Shown here in pieces: positions 1-7,231 of a stretch of 7,247 nucleotides of DNA. A program made the position numbers and the translations under genes. How positions within the stretch are numbered: the first letter of the stretch is position 1; each line of letters starts with the position of its first letter. The notes below the pieces were generated by a model that saw nothing but the letters and a program-made list of their open reading frames with translations, did no database searches and was not told the DNA's origin. Source of the stretch: Candidatus Endoriftia persephone str. Hot96_1+Hot96_2. Its GTDB lineage: Bacteria > Pseudomonadota > Gammaproteobacteria > Chromatiales > Chromatiaceae. The stretch lies in contig AASF01002153.1 of NCBI GenBank assembly GCA_000168735.1, positions 1 to 7,247 of the forward strand, read 5' to 3'.

Positions 1-696
1 CAGAAATCGGCAAAACAAATGGTGCACCATCAGCTGCCGCGCCTGAGCAGATCCAAGACAGCAGACGAACCGGCGAATAGCCCGGCTAAACAGGCCGTGA
101 CTGCAAGTACGACTGTAACTACGACCGCTGCAGTCAGTGCCGAGGCAACCGTTGATAAAGCAAACTCTGAGCCCCAACAAGTAGAGCCTGAAGTTGCTGC
201 GGCTGCTGGCGAGCAACAGACTACTGCAGCGCCTGCTAGTACAGCTGTGACTGCCGCCGCTGCGGTCAGTGTCGAGGCAGCCTCTGATGAAGCAAGCCCC
301 GAGCCCCAACCAAGCGGAGCCTGAAGCTGCCTCCAGTACTGATACCAGGGAGTGCTGAGGCACCAGCACAAAGCGCGGAGTGCGGCGACTCCAGCTTCTG
401 CAACCGCTTTCCAGCAATCCAGTTGTATGCAATGCAGGCAGAACAGGCCGCTGCGAGAGAGCAGCAGAGTCAGCAGCGGGTCGAATCGGTTGCAAAGATC
501 ATGGAGGAATTTGATGACTTGCGTAACGCGGCCGACACCGAAATAAAGGCAATGAGAGATCTGATGCAGGCAGAAAAGGATCTGAGGGATGCAATGAAAC
601 CGGCGCAGCGCCCGGTTTATCCGCGGCCTTATCCTTGGCTACTATCCCTATTACCAGTACCCGTCCTATCGTACCTTCCGTTATCCAGCCTACTGA
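1..696 (+). CDS. Ala/Pro/Glu-rich repeat protein with Tyr-rich C-terminus, 5' partial, frameshifted
   Basis: I do not recognise a family. The frame is open from base 1, so the N-terminus lies outside the window. Residues up to about base 309 are Ala/Thr/Val/Glu/Pro-rich and contain a 44-residue tandem repeat. A helical, charged stretch follows (423-600, containing AREQQSQQRVES and EEFDDLRNAADTEIKAMRDL), probably coiled coil. The end is aromatic and proline-rich. The frame is broken near 310 (an extra C; removing it restores the repeat's EPQQAEPE), again between about 340 and 420, and near 636 (an extra T). After the last repair the tail reads PYPGYYPYYQYPSYRTFRYPAY, with TGA at 694-696; the unrepaired frame gives an implausible Leu-rich ending. 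Such composition suggests a surface, granule or scaffold protein, but that is a guess from composition only. A strong hairpin begins 11 nt after the stop. Confidence 0.5.
106..331 (+). repeat. 132-bp in-frame tandem repeat, about 1.7 copies
   Basis: Copy 1 begins at 106 (AGT ACG ACT GTA ACT) and copy 2 at 238 (AGT ACA GCT GTG ACT), exactly 132 bp (44 codons) apart. Shared landmarks are AAVSxEA, then about ten residues later SEPQQVEPE in copy 1 and PEPQ-QAEPE in copy 2. The copies differ at many third positions and several amino acids, so the duplication is not recent. Copy 2 loses similarity after about 331. Confidence 0.8.
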
Positions 697-707
697 TGTA
701 ACCCAAC

Positions 708-739
708 CCCATATGGATAGAGATGTCTATCCATATGGG
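708..739 (+). terminator. Perfect 14-bp hairpin after the repeat protein; possible transcript end
   Basis: Arms CCCATATGGATAGA (708-721) and TCTATCCATATGGG (726-739) are exact reverse complements around a 4-nt GATG loop. The hairpin starts 11 nt after the TGA at 694-696. The downstream bases (CCCTTCGG) contain no T-tract, so it is not a canonical intrinsic terminator. It could be a Rho-assisted end, a 3'-stabilising stem or an operator-like palindrome. Confidence 0.45.
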
Positions 740-904
740 CCCTTCGGTTCCGCATCTGTCCAGAAAACCATACATAAAGCACAATTCCTATCTTATCTTC
801 AGAACTGGTCCACAAAAAAAGTGTTTAGAGAAGCGATTGCCTGATTGATTTTGTGGGGATAATCCGTCTACATTGACCCTTATATAAATTAGGGTTGATC
901 AGCC
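740..904 (+). promoter_or_regulatory. Upstream region of the EAL gene with a small inverted repeat
   Basis: There is no gene here. At 876-895 the sequence ACCCT-N10-AGGGT forms an inverted repeat with an AT-only core, ending 9 nt before the ATG at 905. This position would suit an operator or an RNA hairpin near the ribosome-binding site. A weak promoter guess is TTGCCT near 837 with GATAAT near 859, spacing about 15-16 bp. No strong Shine-Dalgarno is visible; the closest is AGGG at 891-894, which lies inside the right arm of the repeat. Confidence 0.25.
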
Positions 905-3293
905 ATGGATTATCTCGCCCAGCACCCAATGGAATACAAAATCAGACGGGACATGCGGATACAGAGGCACCTAACTCGCTGCGATGCGCTTCGCCTATAT
1001 CGGCGTAACGCTCTTTTTTTGTCATTTCACTTACGTGGAATCTACTCGTTACTCCGAATAGCGCGGCTTTTATCTCTTCTGCTAATCACACTTCACCTGC
1101 TTGTTGGTGGAGCATTCATTGGTGCTATCCATCACTTTCGAAAAAAACTCCTCTATGAATTTCGCTTACGGAGAAGTTATGAAACTGCGCTTCATGCGGA
1201 GGAGGAGTATCTGCACCAAATCCTCGATCATGTTGCTGATGGGGTTGCGGTCTTTGATGTGCAAGGTGTTCCTTTATACCTAAATGCCACTGCCTATCAT
1301 CTATTTCAATCAGCTTCTCCAAAACCTCAACTATCAATCCCTGAAATAAAAAATAAAGTTTTCAATGCACAAGGGAAAAGAGCTCTAAAGAACAGTGAGT
1401 TACCGCAGATACTTGCGCTGAATGGCAAAAGAGTGCAGGGACTGGAACTTTCTCTCTACGACCTAGATACCAACCAACGTATCTCACTTCTGGCAAACAG
1501 CCAGCCTTTGATGGGTAATGATGGTCATTTAGAGGCGGTTGTAGTCACCTATCATGACATCACCGCAAACAAGCGGGCAGAATCTGAACTTCGGCTGGCA
1601 GCCTGCCGCATTTGAAGTGCCGGAAAGTATGTTCATCACCAACCACTCTGGAATAATTCAGCATGTAAACCAAGAATTTTCCACCATGACAGGATACAAG
1701 CCTGATGAATTGGTTGGAAGCGATTCGGAGATCCTTGCTTCTGAGCATCATTCCAATGATTTCTACGTTGAAATGATGAAGACGTTGGAATCTGCAGGCA
1801 GATGGGAAGGCGAACTTTGGTGTAAAAGAAAGGATCAAAAGCAGCAACCTCTGTGGGCCAAGATTACCTCAATCCAAACTGGAACAAACCAAAAAAGGAT
1901 AAAGAGTCGTACTACCTAGTCAGTATGGTCGACTTGAACACGCAATATCGCAAGCAGAATGAGATGATAGCCCGTGCTTATCATGATGAGACCACAGGGC
2001 TTGCCAAACAGAACACTGCTTCTGGATCGACTCGATCAATCTCTAGCACGATCAGCACGAAGCCGGGGTGCTGGGAGCAGTTCTTTCCGTTGAGATTGAT
2101 CACTTTGTAAATGTTAATCAGACTCTTGGGCATTTGATTGCAGATCGATTACTCAAGGAATTGGCCGAACGCTTAAAGCGCAATGTCCGAAGAGACGATA
2201 CTCTGGCAAGGTCTGGCGACGGCCAGTTTACTTTGATTCTTAATGAAGTCGCTTCAAACCAAGATATTGCAACCCAATCCGCGATCGCAATCGCTGAGAA
2301 ATTTAAAGCCAGAATATCCCGACCATTCCATATCTTTGACCATGAAGTACATGGTCACCAGTAGCATCGCAATATCCACTTTCGATGGAAAAAATATAAC
2401 GACTGAAAGTGTCATCAATCAGCTTGATACAACAAGGAAAGCCGCGAAAGAGGAGGGGATAAATAGTATTCGCTGTTTCCATCCCGAAATGCTGTCAAAG
2501 GTTAAGCGGCAACTTTCTATCGAAAATGATATGCGAATTGCGTTGCAGCGAGATCAATTCTCCCTTTTCTTCCAACCAAAGATCAATGTTAAGAATGGAC
2601 AATTGAGTGGTGCGGAGGCATTGATACGCTGGAAGCACCCCCAGCAAGGCTATATCGATCCCAGCTATTTCATCCCGATTGCTGAAGAAAATGGATTAAT
2701 TGAGCAGCTGGGTGAGTTTGTTCTTAGAGAAGTCTGCTGCAGAATCAGCATTTGGCAGCAGTCTGGATTGCGAGTAATCCCCATTTCGATCAATATCTCA
2801 GCGGTCCAAATCCGTCATGATAAATTCATCAACAGCGTGAATTCTATCCTGAAAGAGACCGGCGTTAACCCACGCTACCTAGAGTTTGAAATAACAGAAT
2901 CCGCATTGGAGCAGAATTTTTTACAAATCAAACGCACCATTCACAGCCTGAAAGACCAGGGCATCATTATCTCAATTGATGATTTTGGTACAGGCTATTC
3001 AAACCTTTCTTACCTTAACGAAATTGTGATCGACCGCCTAAAAATTGATCAGTCATTTATCTACAAACTTACCGAACAGAAATGTAAGTCTCCGGTGGCT
3101 GAAACCATCATCTGCCCTAGCACACAATTTTGGCATGACAACAGTAGGTGAAGGCGTCGAAACCAAGGCTCAATTTGACTTTCTTAGGGAACTTGGCTGC
3201 GATGAGGCTCAAGGTTATTTCTTCTGTAAACCGGTATCTATAAATATCTTCAGCGATTTGCTGAAAAACCCCCAGGTGAATAGGGCCTCTTAA
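905..3293 (+). CDS. Membrane-anchored PAS-PAS-GGDEF(degenerate)-EAL protein, probable c-di-GMP phosphodiesterase, frameshifted
   Basis: Reading across six frame breaks gives about 794 residues. The breaks are near 1604, 2006, 2064, 2352 and 3115 (each one extra base) and near 1890 in an A6 run (one missing base). The net change is +4, and 2389-4 is divisible by three. Order: one membrane segment at about residues 54-77; PAS 1 at about 101-222, ending in VVTYHDIT; PAS 2 at about 233-345, with MFITNHSGIIQHVNQEF and ending in SMVDLN; GGDEF at about 360-525; EAL at about 541 to the end. The GGDEF signature is SGDGQF (2212-2229), so cyclase activity is unlikely. The EAL domain keeps GAEALIRW (2615-2623 is the EAL itself), ISINIS, EFEITES, IDDFGTGYSNLSYL, DRLKID, GEGVET and QGY, the usual metal- and substrate-binding set. 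The likely role is c-di-GMP hydrolysis to pGpG, controlled by the PAS sensors. The ATG at 905 is chosen because it is the first in frame; its ribosome-binding site is weak. Confidence 0.88.
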
Positions 3294-3608
3294 GTCAGTT
3301 GTTGGAGATAATCCAAACTATGTAAGGTAAATACAATATTTAACATAATATACATTATGCTCACACTTTAGGGGCTACGACGCGCCTCGCTTCGCTCTCC
3401 ATGGTGCGCATGCATCGATCGAGCGGCGGGTACAAAAGCGTTTCGAGGCTGAGCAGCCCAAGTATGAGGACGGCGCAAGGAACAGGAGTCAAAGGCAGAA
3501 CTGGGGGAGTTACCCCATGTCTTCACGTAATGCTTTACTCAGAGGAAAATCTGGTGTATCGTTCGCGCTCTTGAAAATTCAGGCCCTTCGAAGAGCCTGG
3601 ATTAGATC
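3294..3608. other. 315-bp region without a confident gene
   Basis: The first part (3294-3360) is AT-rich, with a small TTGGA/TCCAA inverted repeat just after the EAL stop. From 3361 the composition becomes GC-richer and includes overlapping palindromes at 3399-3422 (CCATGG, TGCGCA, ATGCAT, TCGATCGA). A + strand frame stays open from at least 3361 to a TAG at 3616-3618 inside the tRNA. It contains RRVQKRFEAEQPKYEDGARN but has no good start and no family I know. A weak hairpin with arms TTCAGGC/GCCTGGA lies just upstream of the tRNA (about 3577-3600). It could hold the tRNA promoter, a leader, or the remnant of a frameshifted gene. Confidence 0.4.
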
Positions 3609-3684
3609 GGGTCGTTAGCTCAGTTGGTAGAGCATCTGACTTTTAATCAGGTGGTCGCAGGTTCGATCCCTGCACGACCCACCA
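3609..3684 (+). tRNA. tRNA-Lys (anticodon UUU)
   Basis: This is a complete 76-nt cloverleaf with encoded CCA. The acceptor arms GGGTCGT (3609-3615) and ACGACCC (3674-3680) pair perfectly. The D arm is GCTC...GAGC. The anticodon loop CTTTTAA (3640-3646) places TTT at 3642-3644. The T arm has GGTTCGATCCC. It differs from the E. coli tRNA-Lys I recall mainly in the anticodon stem. It has no frame-type errors and its discriminator base is A. Confidence 0.98.
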
Positions 3685-3689
3685 TCTGC

Positions 3690-3726
3690 TGATCAAAGGG
3701 TTGCTTCAGATACAATCCTTTGATCG
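3690..3726 (+). terminator. Strong hairpin between tRNA-Lys and the convergent thioredoxin gene
   Basis: Arms GATCAAAGGGTTG (3691-3703) and CAATCCTTTGATC (3713-3725) pair over 13 positions with one G-U, around a 9-nt loop; T3690/G3726 adds a wobble. The hairpin starts 6 nt after the tRNA CCA and sits before the 3' end of the opposite-strand gene, so it could serve both transcripts. Neither strand has a T-tract next to it, so intrinsic termination is not certain; it may instead guide tRNA 3' processing. Confidence 0.5.
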
Positions 3727-3761
3727 TCAACGAATACTCCGATCGCTGCTACTTCATCAGT

Positions 3762-4802
3762 TCAACTTTTATGCCTTGGTGTATCTAGGTGCTCGGCGCG
3801 CTCCCGGAACATAGCGTTGGAAGCTTGGCTGAGTCCGATATTTTTCCTGCAAAACATAGTCAATTGCAGCGCTGAGTGTGGAAGGTCTTCAAGAATGCCT
3901 CGGTTCGGAAAACTTCATCTCCCTGCCCATTAAAAAAGACCATTGCAGGAAAATAGTAAAGATTCAGCGCATCGACCCATTCTGTCGCTGGAACCTGCTG
4001 TCCATCCGGTGTTGTGAGCTTCTTCTTAGACCAAGCATCGACCAAGGCAATGTCAAAACCCTTTCAGGCTTTTTCTGACTGCTTTATCGCTCAGAATAGA
4101 ATCGTGAAGCTCATCGCAGGCCACGCACTGTTTCTGCTCTATGCAGGACCAATAATGGCTTGTCTGGTGTCCCTTGTCTTGCTTCTGAGATCCAGTGGGT
4201 ATTTCAAATAACTCTCTTCCTGATGTAGCGTTCCACTACTCGGTACTGGTGCGACATCGGCCAGATAGTGTTTGAAGCTTTGTTTCTGCTCCAGATGAGA
4301 AGCAACGTAATCCGAGAGCAGTCTCAAACAGCATGGGGTGGATAGTAGCCATTGATTCGTAGCACCACCCTGCCCTGTTCATCGAGAAATAGCAGGGTGG
4401 GCGTATACATGACCTTTAGTTTGGAAGCAATTGCCTTTTCTGTCGTGGCATCGCCCTGCAGATCGGTCATCGCCCTGTCTTTCCACATGTTGATCGCCAC
4501 CACATGAAAGCCCTGCTGTATCCTCTCGACGGTCGATCTCAGTGAAAAGTTCTCATTGAGCAGCTTGGCGCAATAGTGGGCAGCCATCCCTGGTGGAAAT
4601 AGAGCAGCAGACGCTTACCCTCCCCGGCCGCCGCCTCTACGTCCTCCTGCAGATCGAGAAATGATTGCTTAAACCAGTCCGGTTTTTCGTGATATCCAGG
4701 ATTGACAAGACCGGCACCCAGCTTGCTGTCGCCTTCAGCTGCATGGCAGGCGATAGAAATTGATAGCAGCCCTATGGCAGGAAGCAACCAGGACAATTTC
4801 AT
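3762..4802 (-). CDS. Exported protein with two thioredoxin-fold domains (CPYC and CVAC), frameshifted
   Basis: The start is secure: GGAGGAG lies just upstream of the ATG at 4802. Residues 1-22 form a signal peptide (MKLSWLLPAIGLLSISIACHA, probable cleavage after CHA), so the protein acts in the periplasm. Removing about nine single-base insertions gives about 343 residues ending at TGA 3764-3762. Domain 1 reads LLLYFHQDGCPYCAKLL after repair near 4598-4608, then VVAINMW, VMYTPTLLFLDEQG with the cis-Pro loop, and NGYYPPHAFETALDYV. Domain 2 reads EQKQCVACDELH, then DIALVDAW, FPAMVFFNGQGDEVFRTEAFL and RTQPSFQRYV. This arrangement matches thioredoxin-fold, SoxW-like proteins that reduce or isomerise disulfides in the periplasm; the specific partner is unknown. 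It diverges from the diguanylate cyclase gene and converges on tRNA-Lys. SoxW identity is an inference, so no symbol is given. Confidence 0.82.
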
Positions 4803-4938
4803 TTCTCCTCCTTCGGCATCATGGCCCGACTTGTTCAGTCACGACTCATTGTTATTTCATAACTCTATCCACACTAGCAGATTTTCATTCGGTACTCGCT
4901 CATGAGAGATGCAACAGACCTGCATACTTCCGAAAAAC

Positions 4939-4958
4939 TGTGTCGTATTTTCGACGCA
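4939..4958. promoter_or_regulatory. Inverted repeat in the divergent spacer, possible regulator-binding site
   Basis: TGTGTCG (4939-4945) and CGACGCA (4952-4958) are inverted repeats with one mismatch (G-U if transcribed) around TATTTT. Its centre is about 85 bp upstream of the start site predicted for the sigma-54 promoter, a usual distance for an enhancer-binding protein. Read on the minus strand, the stem is followed by GTTTTTC, so a minus-strand terminator is an alternative, although no minus-strand gene ends here. Confidence 0.35.
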
Positions 4959-4976
4959 GCAAGACAAAAAAATATA

Positions 4977-4989
4977 TTACTGATTGATT
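4977..4989 (+). promoter_or_regulatory. IHF-like site
   Basis: TTACTGATTGATT matches the reverse of the IHF consensus (YAA-N4-TTGATW) with one mismatch. It lies between the inverted repeat at 4939-4958 and the -24 element at 5008, where IHF usually bends DNA at sigma-54 promoters. The surroundings are AT-rich, so chance matches are easy. Confidence 0.3.
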
Positions 4990-5007
4990 TAAAAGGAAAA
5001 ATATTTT

Positions 5008-5023
5008 TGGCACGCAATTCGCA
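5008..5023 (+). promoter_or_regulatory. Candidate sigma-54 (-24/-12) promoter of the diguanylate cyclase
   Basis: TGGCACG-CAAT-TCGCA matches the consensus TGGCACG-N4-TTGCA at all but one position. The invariant GG (5009-5010) and GC (5021-5022) are exactly 10 bp apart. Transcription would begin near 5034, about 78 nt before the TTG at 5112 or 28 nt before the ATG at 5062. Confidence 0.5.
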
Positions 5024-5111
5024 AAGTTAGTGTGGTCAATAACAATTTTAGGGCCAGAAAAATGACGGGCTTCCCTGCAAAGCATCGAAAATCGCTCACG
5101 GCACCTCCAAT

Positions 5112-5981
5112 TTGAGCATATTTCAGACACCAATCCCGCAGTCATCAAATGGGGGCGCCAAACTCTCGACACTGCTCGAGCTTACAACCCGGCTGCAGAG
5201 TACATTGGAGCTTGAGAGCATCATCGAGCTGTTTGTCGCAGACATCAGCAAAGAGTTCCGGCACGATGGGATTGAGTACATCTCTCCTGATCAGGAGTTG
5301 ACGCTGACACTGGGTGTAAACACTACTCACTCCACCAGTTATGAATTAAAGGTTCTGGAGCAGCCGCTGGGTGTTCTTCGTTTCTGCCGCAACCACCCAT
5401 TTGACGATGATGAACTGAAGCTCCTTGAGCACTATCTGACCATTCTGCTTTATCCGCTGCGCAACGCACTCCTCTACCGTTCCGCCATCAACTCAGCCTT
5501 TATCGATGCTCTTACCGGAGTGAAAAACCGCGCAGCGTTTGTCAGCAACTTTAATCGGGAGCTTGATCTGGCAAGCCGAAACGGCACAGAGCTTTCCATT
5601 ATTATGCTCGATGTGGACTACTTCAAGCGGATCAATGACAAGTATGGTCACACCGTAGGAGACATGGTGTTGAAGAACATCGCACTTGCAGTCGAAGCTA
5701 GCGTCCGCAGCAGTGACGCCCTCTATCGCTACGGCGGTGAAGAGTTTGTCATTACCCTCAGTGGAACCTGTGCAGAGGGTGCATACCAACTGGCCGAACG
5801 GATTCGCAAGAATGTCGAGGCACTGAGTTTCAGCAGTCCAAAAGGCCTGCAGGCACGTCTCAGCTTGGGGGTCGCAACCCTGCAGAAGAATGAGTCTGGT
5901 GAGACGTTGTTCAAACGGGCGGATGCTGCGCTCTATTGCGCCAAAGGACAGGGACGCAACCAGACCTACCGTGCCGAGTGA
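5112..5981 (+). CDS. GAF-like/GGDEF diguanylate cyclase
   Basis: This intact 289-residue protein should make c-di-GMP from two GTP. Residues about 10-120 resemble a GAF-type sensor (LLELTTRLQSTLELESIIELF at its start), with no membrane segment or signal peptide, so it is cytoplasmic. The GGDEF domain starts at DALTG (132-136) and contains LDVDYFKRIND (D167, D169, N175, D176), GH at 179-180, the active-site loop GGEEF (208-212) and SLGVA (251-255). RSSD (199-202) sits at the position of the inhibitory I-site, so product feedback is expected. The start is uncertain. TTG 5112 is the first start codon in frame but has no Shine-Dalgarno, and the frame is open back to 5052. An ATG at 5062 follows AGGG by 7 nt but is in another frame and reaches TGA at 5113, so it would need a base error. 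The stop lies 3 nt from the convergent glycosylase stop. Confidence 0.95.
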   Translation: MSIFQTPIPQSSNGGAKLSTLLELTTRLQSTLELESIIELFVADISKEFRHDGIEYISPDQELTLTLGVNTTHSTSYELKVLEQPLGVLRFCRNHPFDDDELKLLEHYLTILLYPLRNALLYRSAINSAFIDALTGVKNRAAFVSNFNRELDLASRNGTELSIIMLDVDYFKRINDKYGHTVGDMVLKNIALAVEASVRSSDALYRYGGEEFVITLSGTCAEGAYQLAERIRKNVEALSFSSPKGLQARLSLGVATLQKNESGETLFKRADAALYCAKGQGRNQTYRAE

Positions 5982-5984
5982 ATC

Positions 5985-6644
5985 TCAGGCCAAGGCGTGC
6001 TGCTGAACAGCCCAGTCGCACTCCCGTGCAAGACAGCAGACTGTGCAGTCAGGCTGTTTTCGACAGGCCTCTTTGGCATGGCGCACAATCAGCGCATGGT
6101 ATTCGTTGAAGAGCTCCGGATCGGGCCCCAGTGCCCGTTCAAATGCCAGACGCAGTGCCTCATAAGCTAAGTGCGTCGGGACCATGCCAAGGCGAGAAAA
6201 GATGCGCCGTGTATAGGCATCGATGACAAATACCGGCCGCTCAAAGGCATAGAGCAGGATGTCGTCAGCGGTCTCTGGTCCAATTCCGTTGACCGAAAGG
6301 AAGGCCCTGCGCAGCGCCTTATCAGAGAGCGGCTGCAGCTGCCCAGCGTGCGCGCACAAAAAACTACAGAGATGTTTCAGGCGCCTTGCCTTAACGTTGA
6401 TAGTTACCTGCAGGTCGGATCAGCTGCGCCAGCTCATGCCGGCGGCATCCGGTCGATCTGATGAAGATCAAGTGCATCGATCGCCTTTAGGTTCTGGATC
6501 GCCCGCTCGACATTGGACCAGGCGGCATTCTGCGTCAAAACCGCACCCGACCATCACCTCGAAGGCGCTAATCTGCCGGCCACCAGTGCTGCGGCCCATA
6601 GCACTGCAACAGCTGGCTATAAACAGTCCGCAGACGTCTGCCAT
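5985..6644 (-). CDS. Endonuclease III-like HhH-GPD DNA glycosylase, N-terminal half frameshifted
   Basis: The intact C-terminal part (6359-5985, 124 residues) contains the helix-hairpin-helix NGIGPETADDILLYA, the catalytic-Asp segment FVIDAYTRRIFSRLG, NEYHALIV, and an iron-sulfur cysteine set CRKQPDCTVCCLAREC. Upstream, frame repairs recover LRTVYSQLLQCYGPQHWWPA, AFEVMVGAVLTQNAAWSNVE, ELAQLIRPAG and NVKARRLKHL, giving about 215 residues in total, usual for this family. The enzyme excises damaged bases. Where E. coli Nth has the lyase Lys (GRKTA), this protein has Glu (GPETA) while keeping the Asp, so it is probably a glycosylase without AP-lyase activity. Substrate is unknown. The ATG at 6644 is 6 nt after the rluB stop, so the two are probably co-transcribed; the codons right after it need another frame repair. 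Frame breaks lie near 6570, 6545, 6466 and 6405. Confidence 0.87.
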
Positions 6645-6650
6645 CAAGTC

Positions 6651-7231
6651 TTAACGGGGATTCCCTTGAGCGTCGCCCATGGATTGTTCGCGGAGCTGCC
6701 CGACGCTTTTGGCCCTCTGGCCCTGCTTGCGCGGCGCCTGTTGTCGATCCGACCTGTAATGCTTTGCTCTGGCTGGTGGCTGACGTTTTTCCGGTGGTAG
6801 CCCAGAGATCTCCAGCAATTGGTTGACCTCAGTGTGCGTCAATGCGCGCCACCTGCCGACCTTCAGGGCGCTCTCCAGGATCACGCTGCCGTAGCGTACC
6901 CGTTTGAGGCGACTCACCTGCACACCAATCGCCTCCCACAGACGCCGCACCTCCCGTTGGCGCCCCTCCATGATTACGACATGGAACCAGCGGTTGATCC
7001 CTTCGCCACCGGATTCGACAATCTCCTCGAAGCGGGCCGGACCATCCTCCAGCTCGACACCGTGGGTCAGTTGCTTTAACTGCTCCTCACTGACACTGCC
7101 CCATCACCCGTACGGCATACTCCCTTTCCACCTGGCGGCTGGGGTGCATCAATGCTATTAGCCAATTCGCCACTCAGTGGTGAGCACGCAGCAAGCCAGA
7201 GGTATTCAGGTCGAGCCGTCCCACCGGGATC
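6651..7231 (-). CDS. rluB: RluB-type 23S rRNA pseudouridine synthase, 5' partial, frameshifted
   Basis: The gene enters from the right end and ends at TAA 6653-6651. It begins at IPVGRLDLNTSGLL, whose Asp (codon 7212-7210) is the catalytic residue of the RsuA/RluB/RluE/RluF family. Removing four single-base insertions gives GLLLLTTEGELANSLMHPS, REYAVRVMGSVSEEQ, then EEIVESGGEGINRWF and VVIMEGRQREVRRLWEAIGV. The last block and the basic C-terminal tail match RluB better than RsuA. RluB converts a uridine in helix 80-90 region of 23S rRNA near the peptidyl-transferase centre to pseudouridine. About 192 residues are present. The S4 domain and the start are missing because the window is cut off by vector-like sequence. 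Confidence 0.88.

Noticed and set aside
30..371. Minus-strand 113-codon Ala/Val-rich open frame
   Set aside because: It is the complement of the GC-rich Ala/Glu repeat on the + strand; such repeats keep the opposite frame open, and it shows no domain or ribosome-binding site.
601..696. Sulfur globule protein
   Set aside because: The Tyr-rich tail recalls such proteins, but Gly repeats and a visible signal peptide are absent, so composition alone is not enough.
905..3293. Programmed frameshifting or several small separate PAS, GGDEF and EAL proteins
   Set aside because: Breaks fall inside folded domains, lack a slippery site with downstream structure, and the same insertion pattern affects unrelated genes.
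3361..3608. tmRNA, RNase P RNA or other known structural RNA
   Set aside because: I compared remembered conserved ends and cores (GGGGCTGA...CCACCA, GAGGAAAGTCCGGGC) and found none of them.
4702..4987. Two + strand open frames over the thioredoxin gene start
   Set aside because: They overlap the secure signal peptide and Shine-Dalgarno on the minus strand and encode no recognisable protein.
6171..6800. Several + strand open frames in the right part
   Set aside because: They are antisense to conserved glycosylase and RluB motifs and have no family features.
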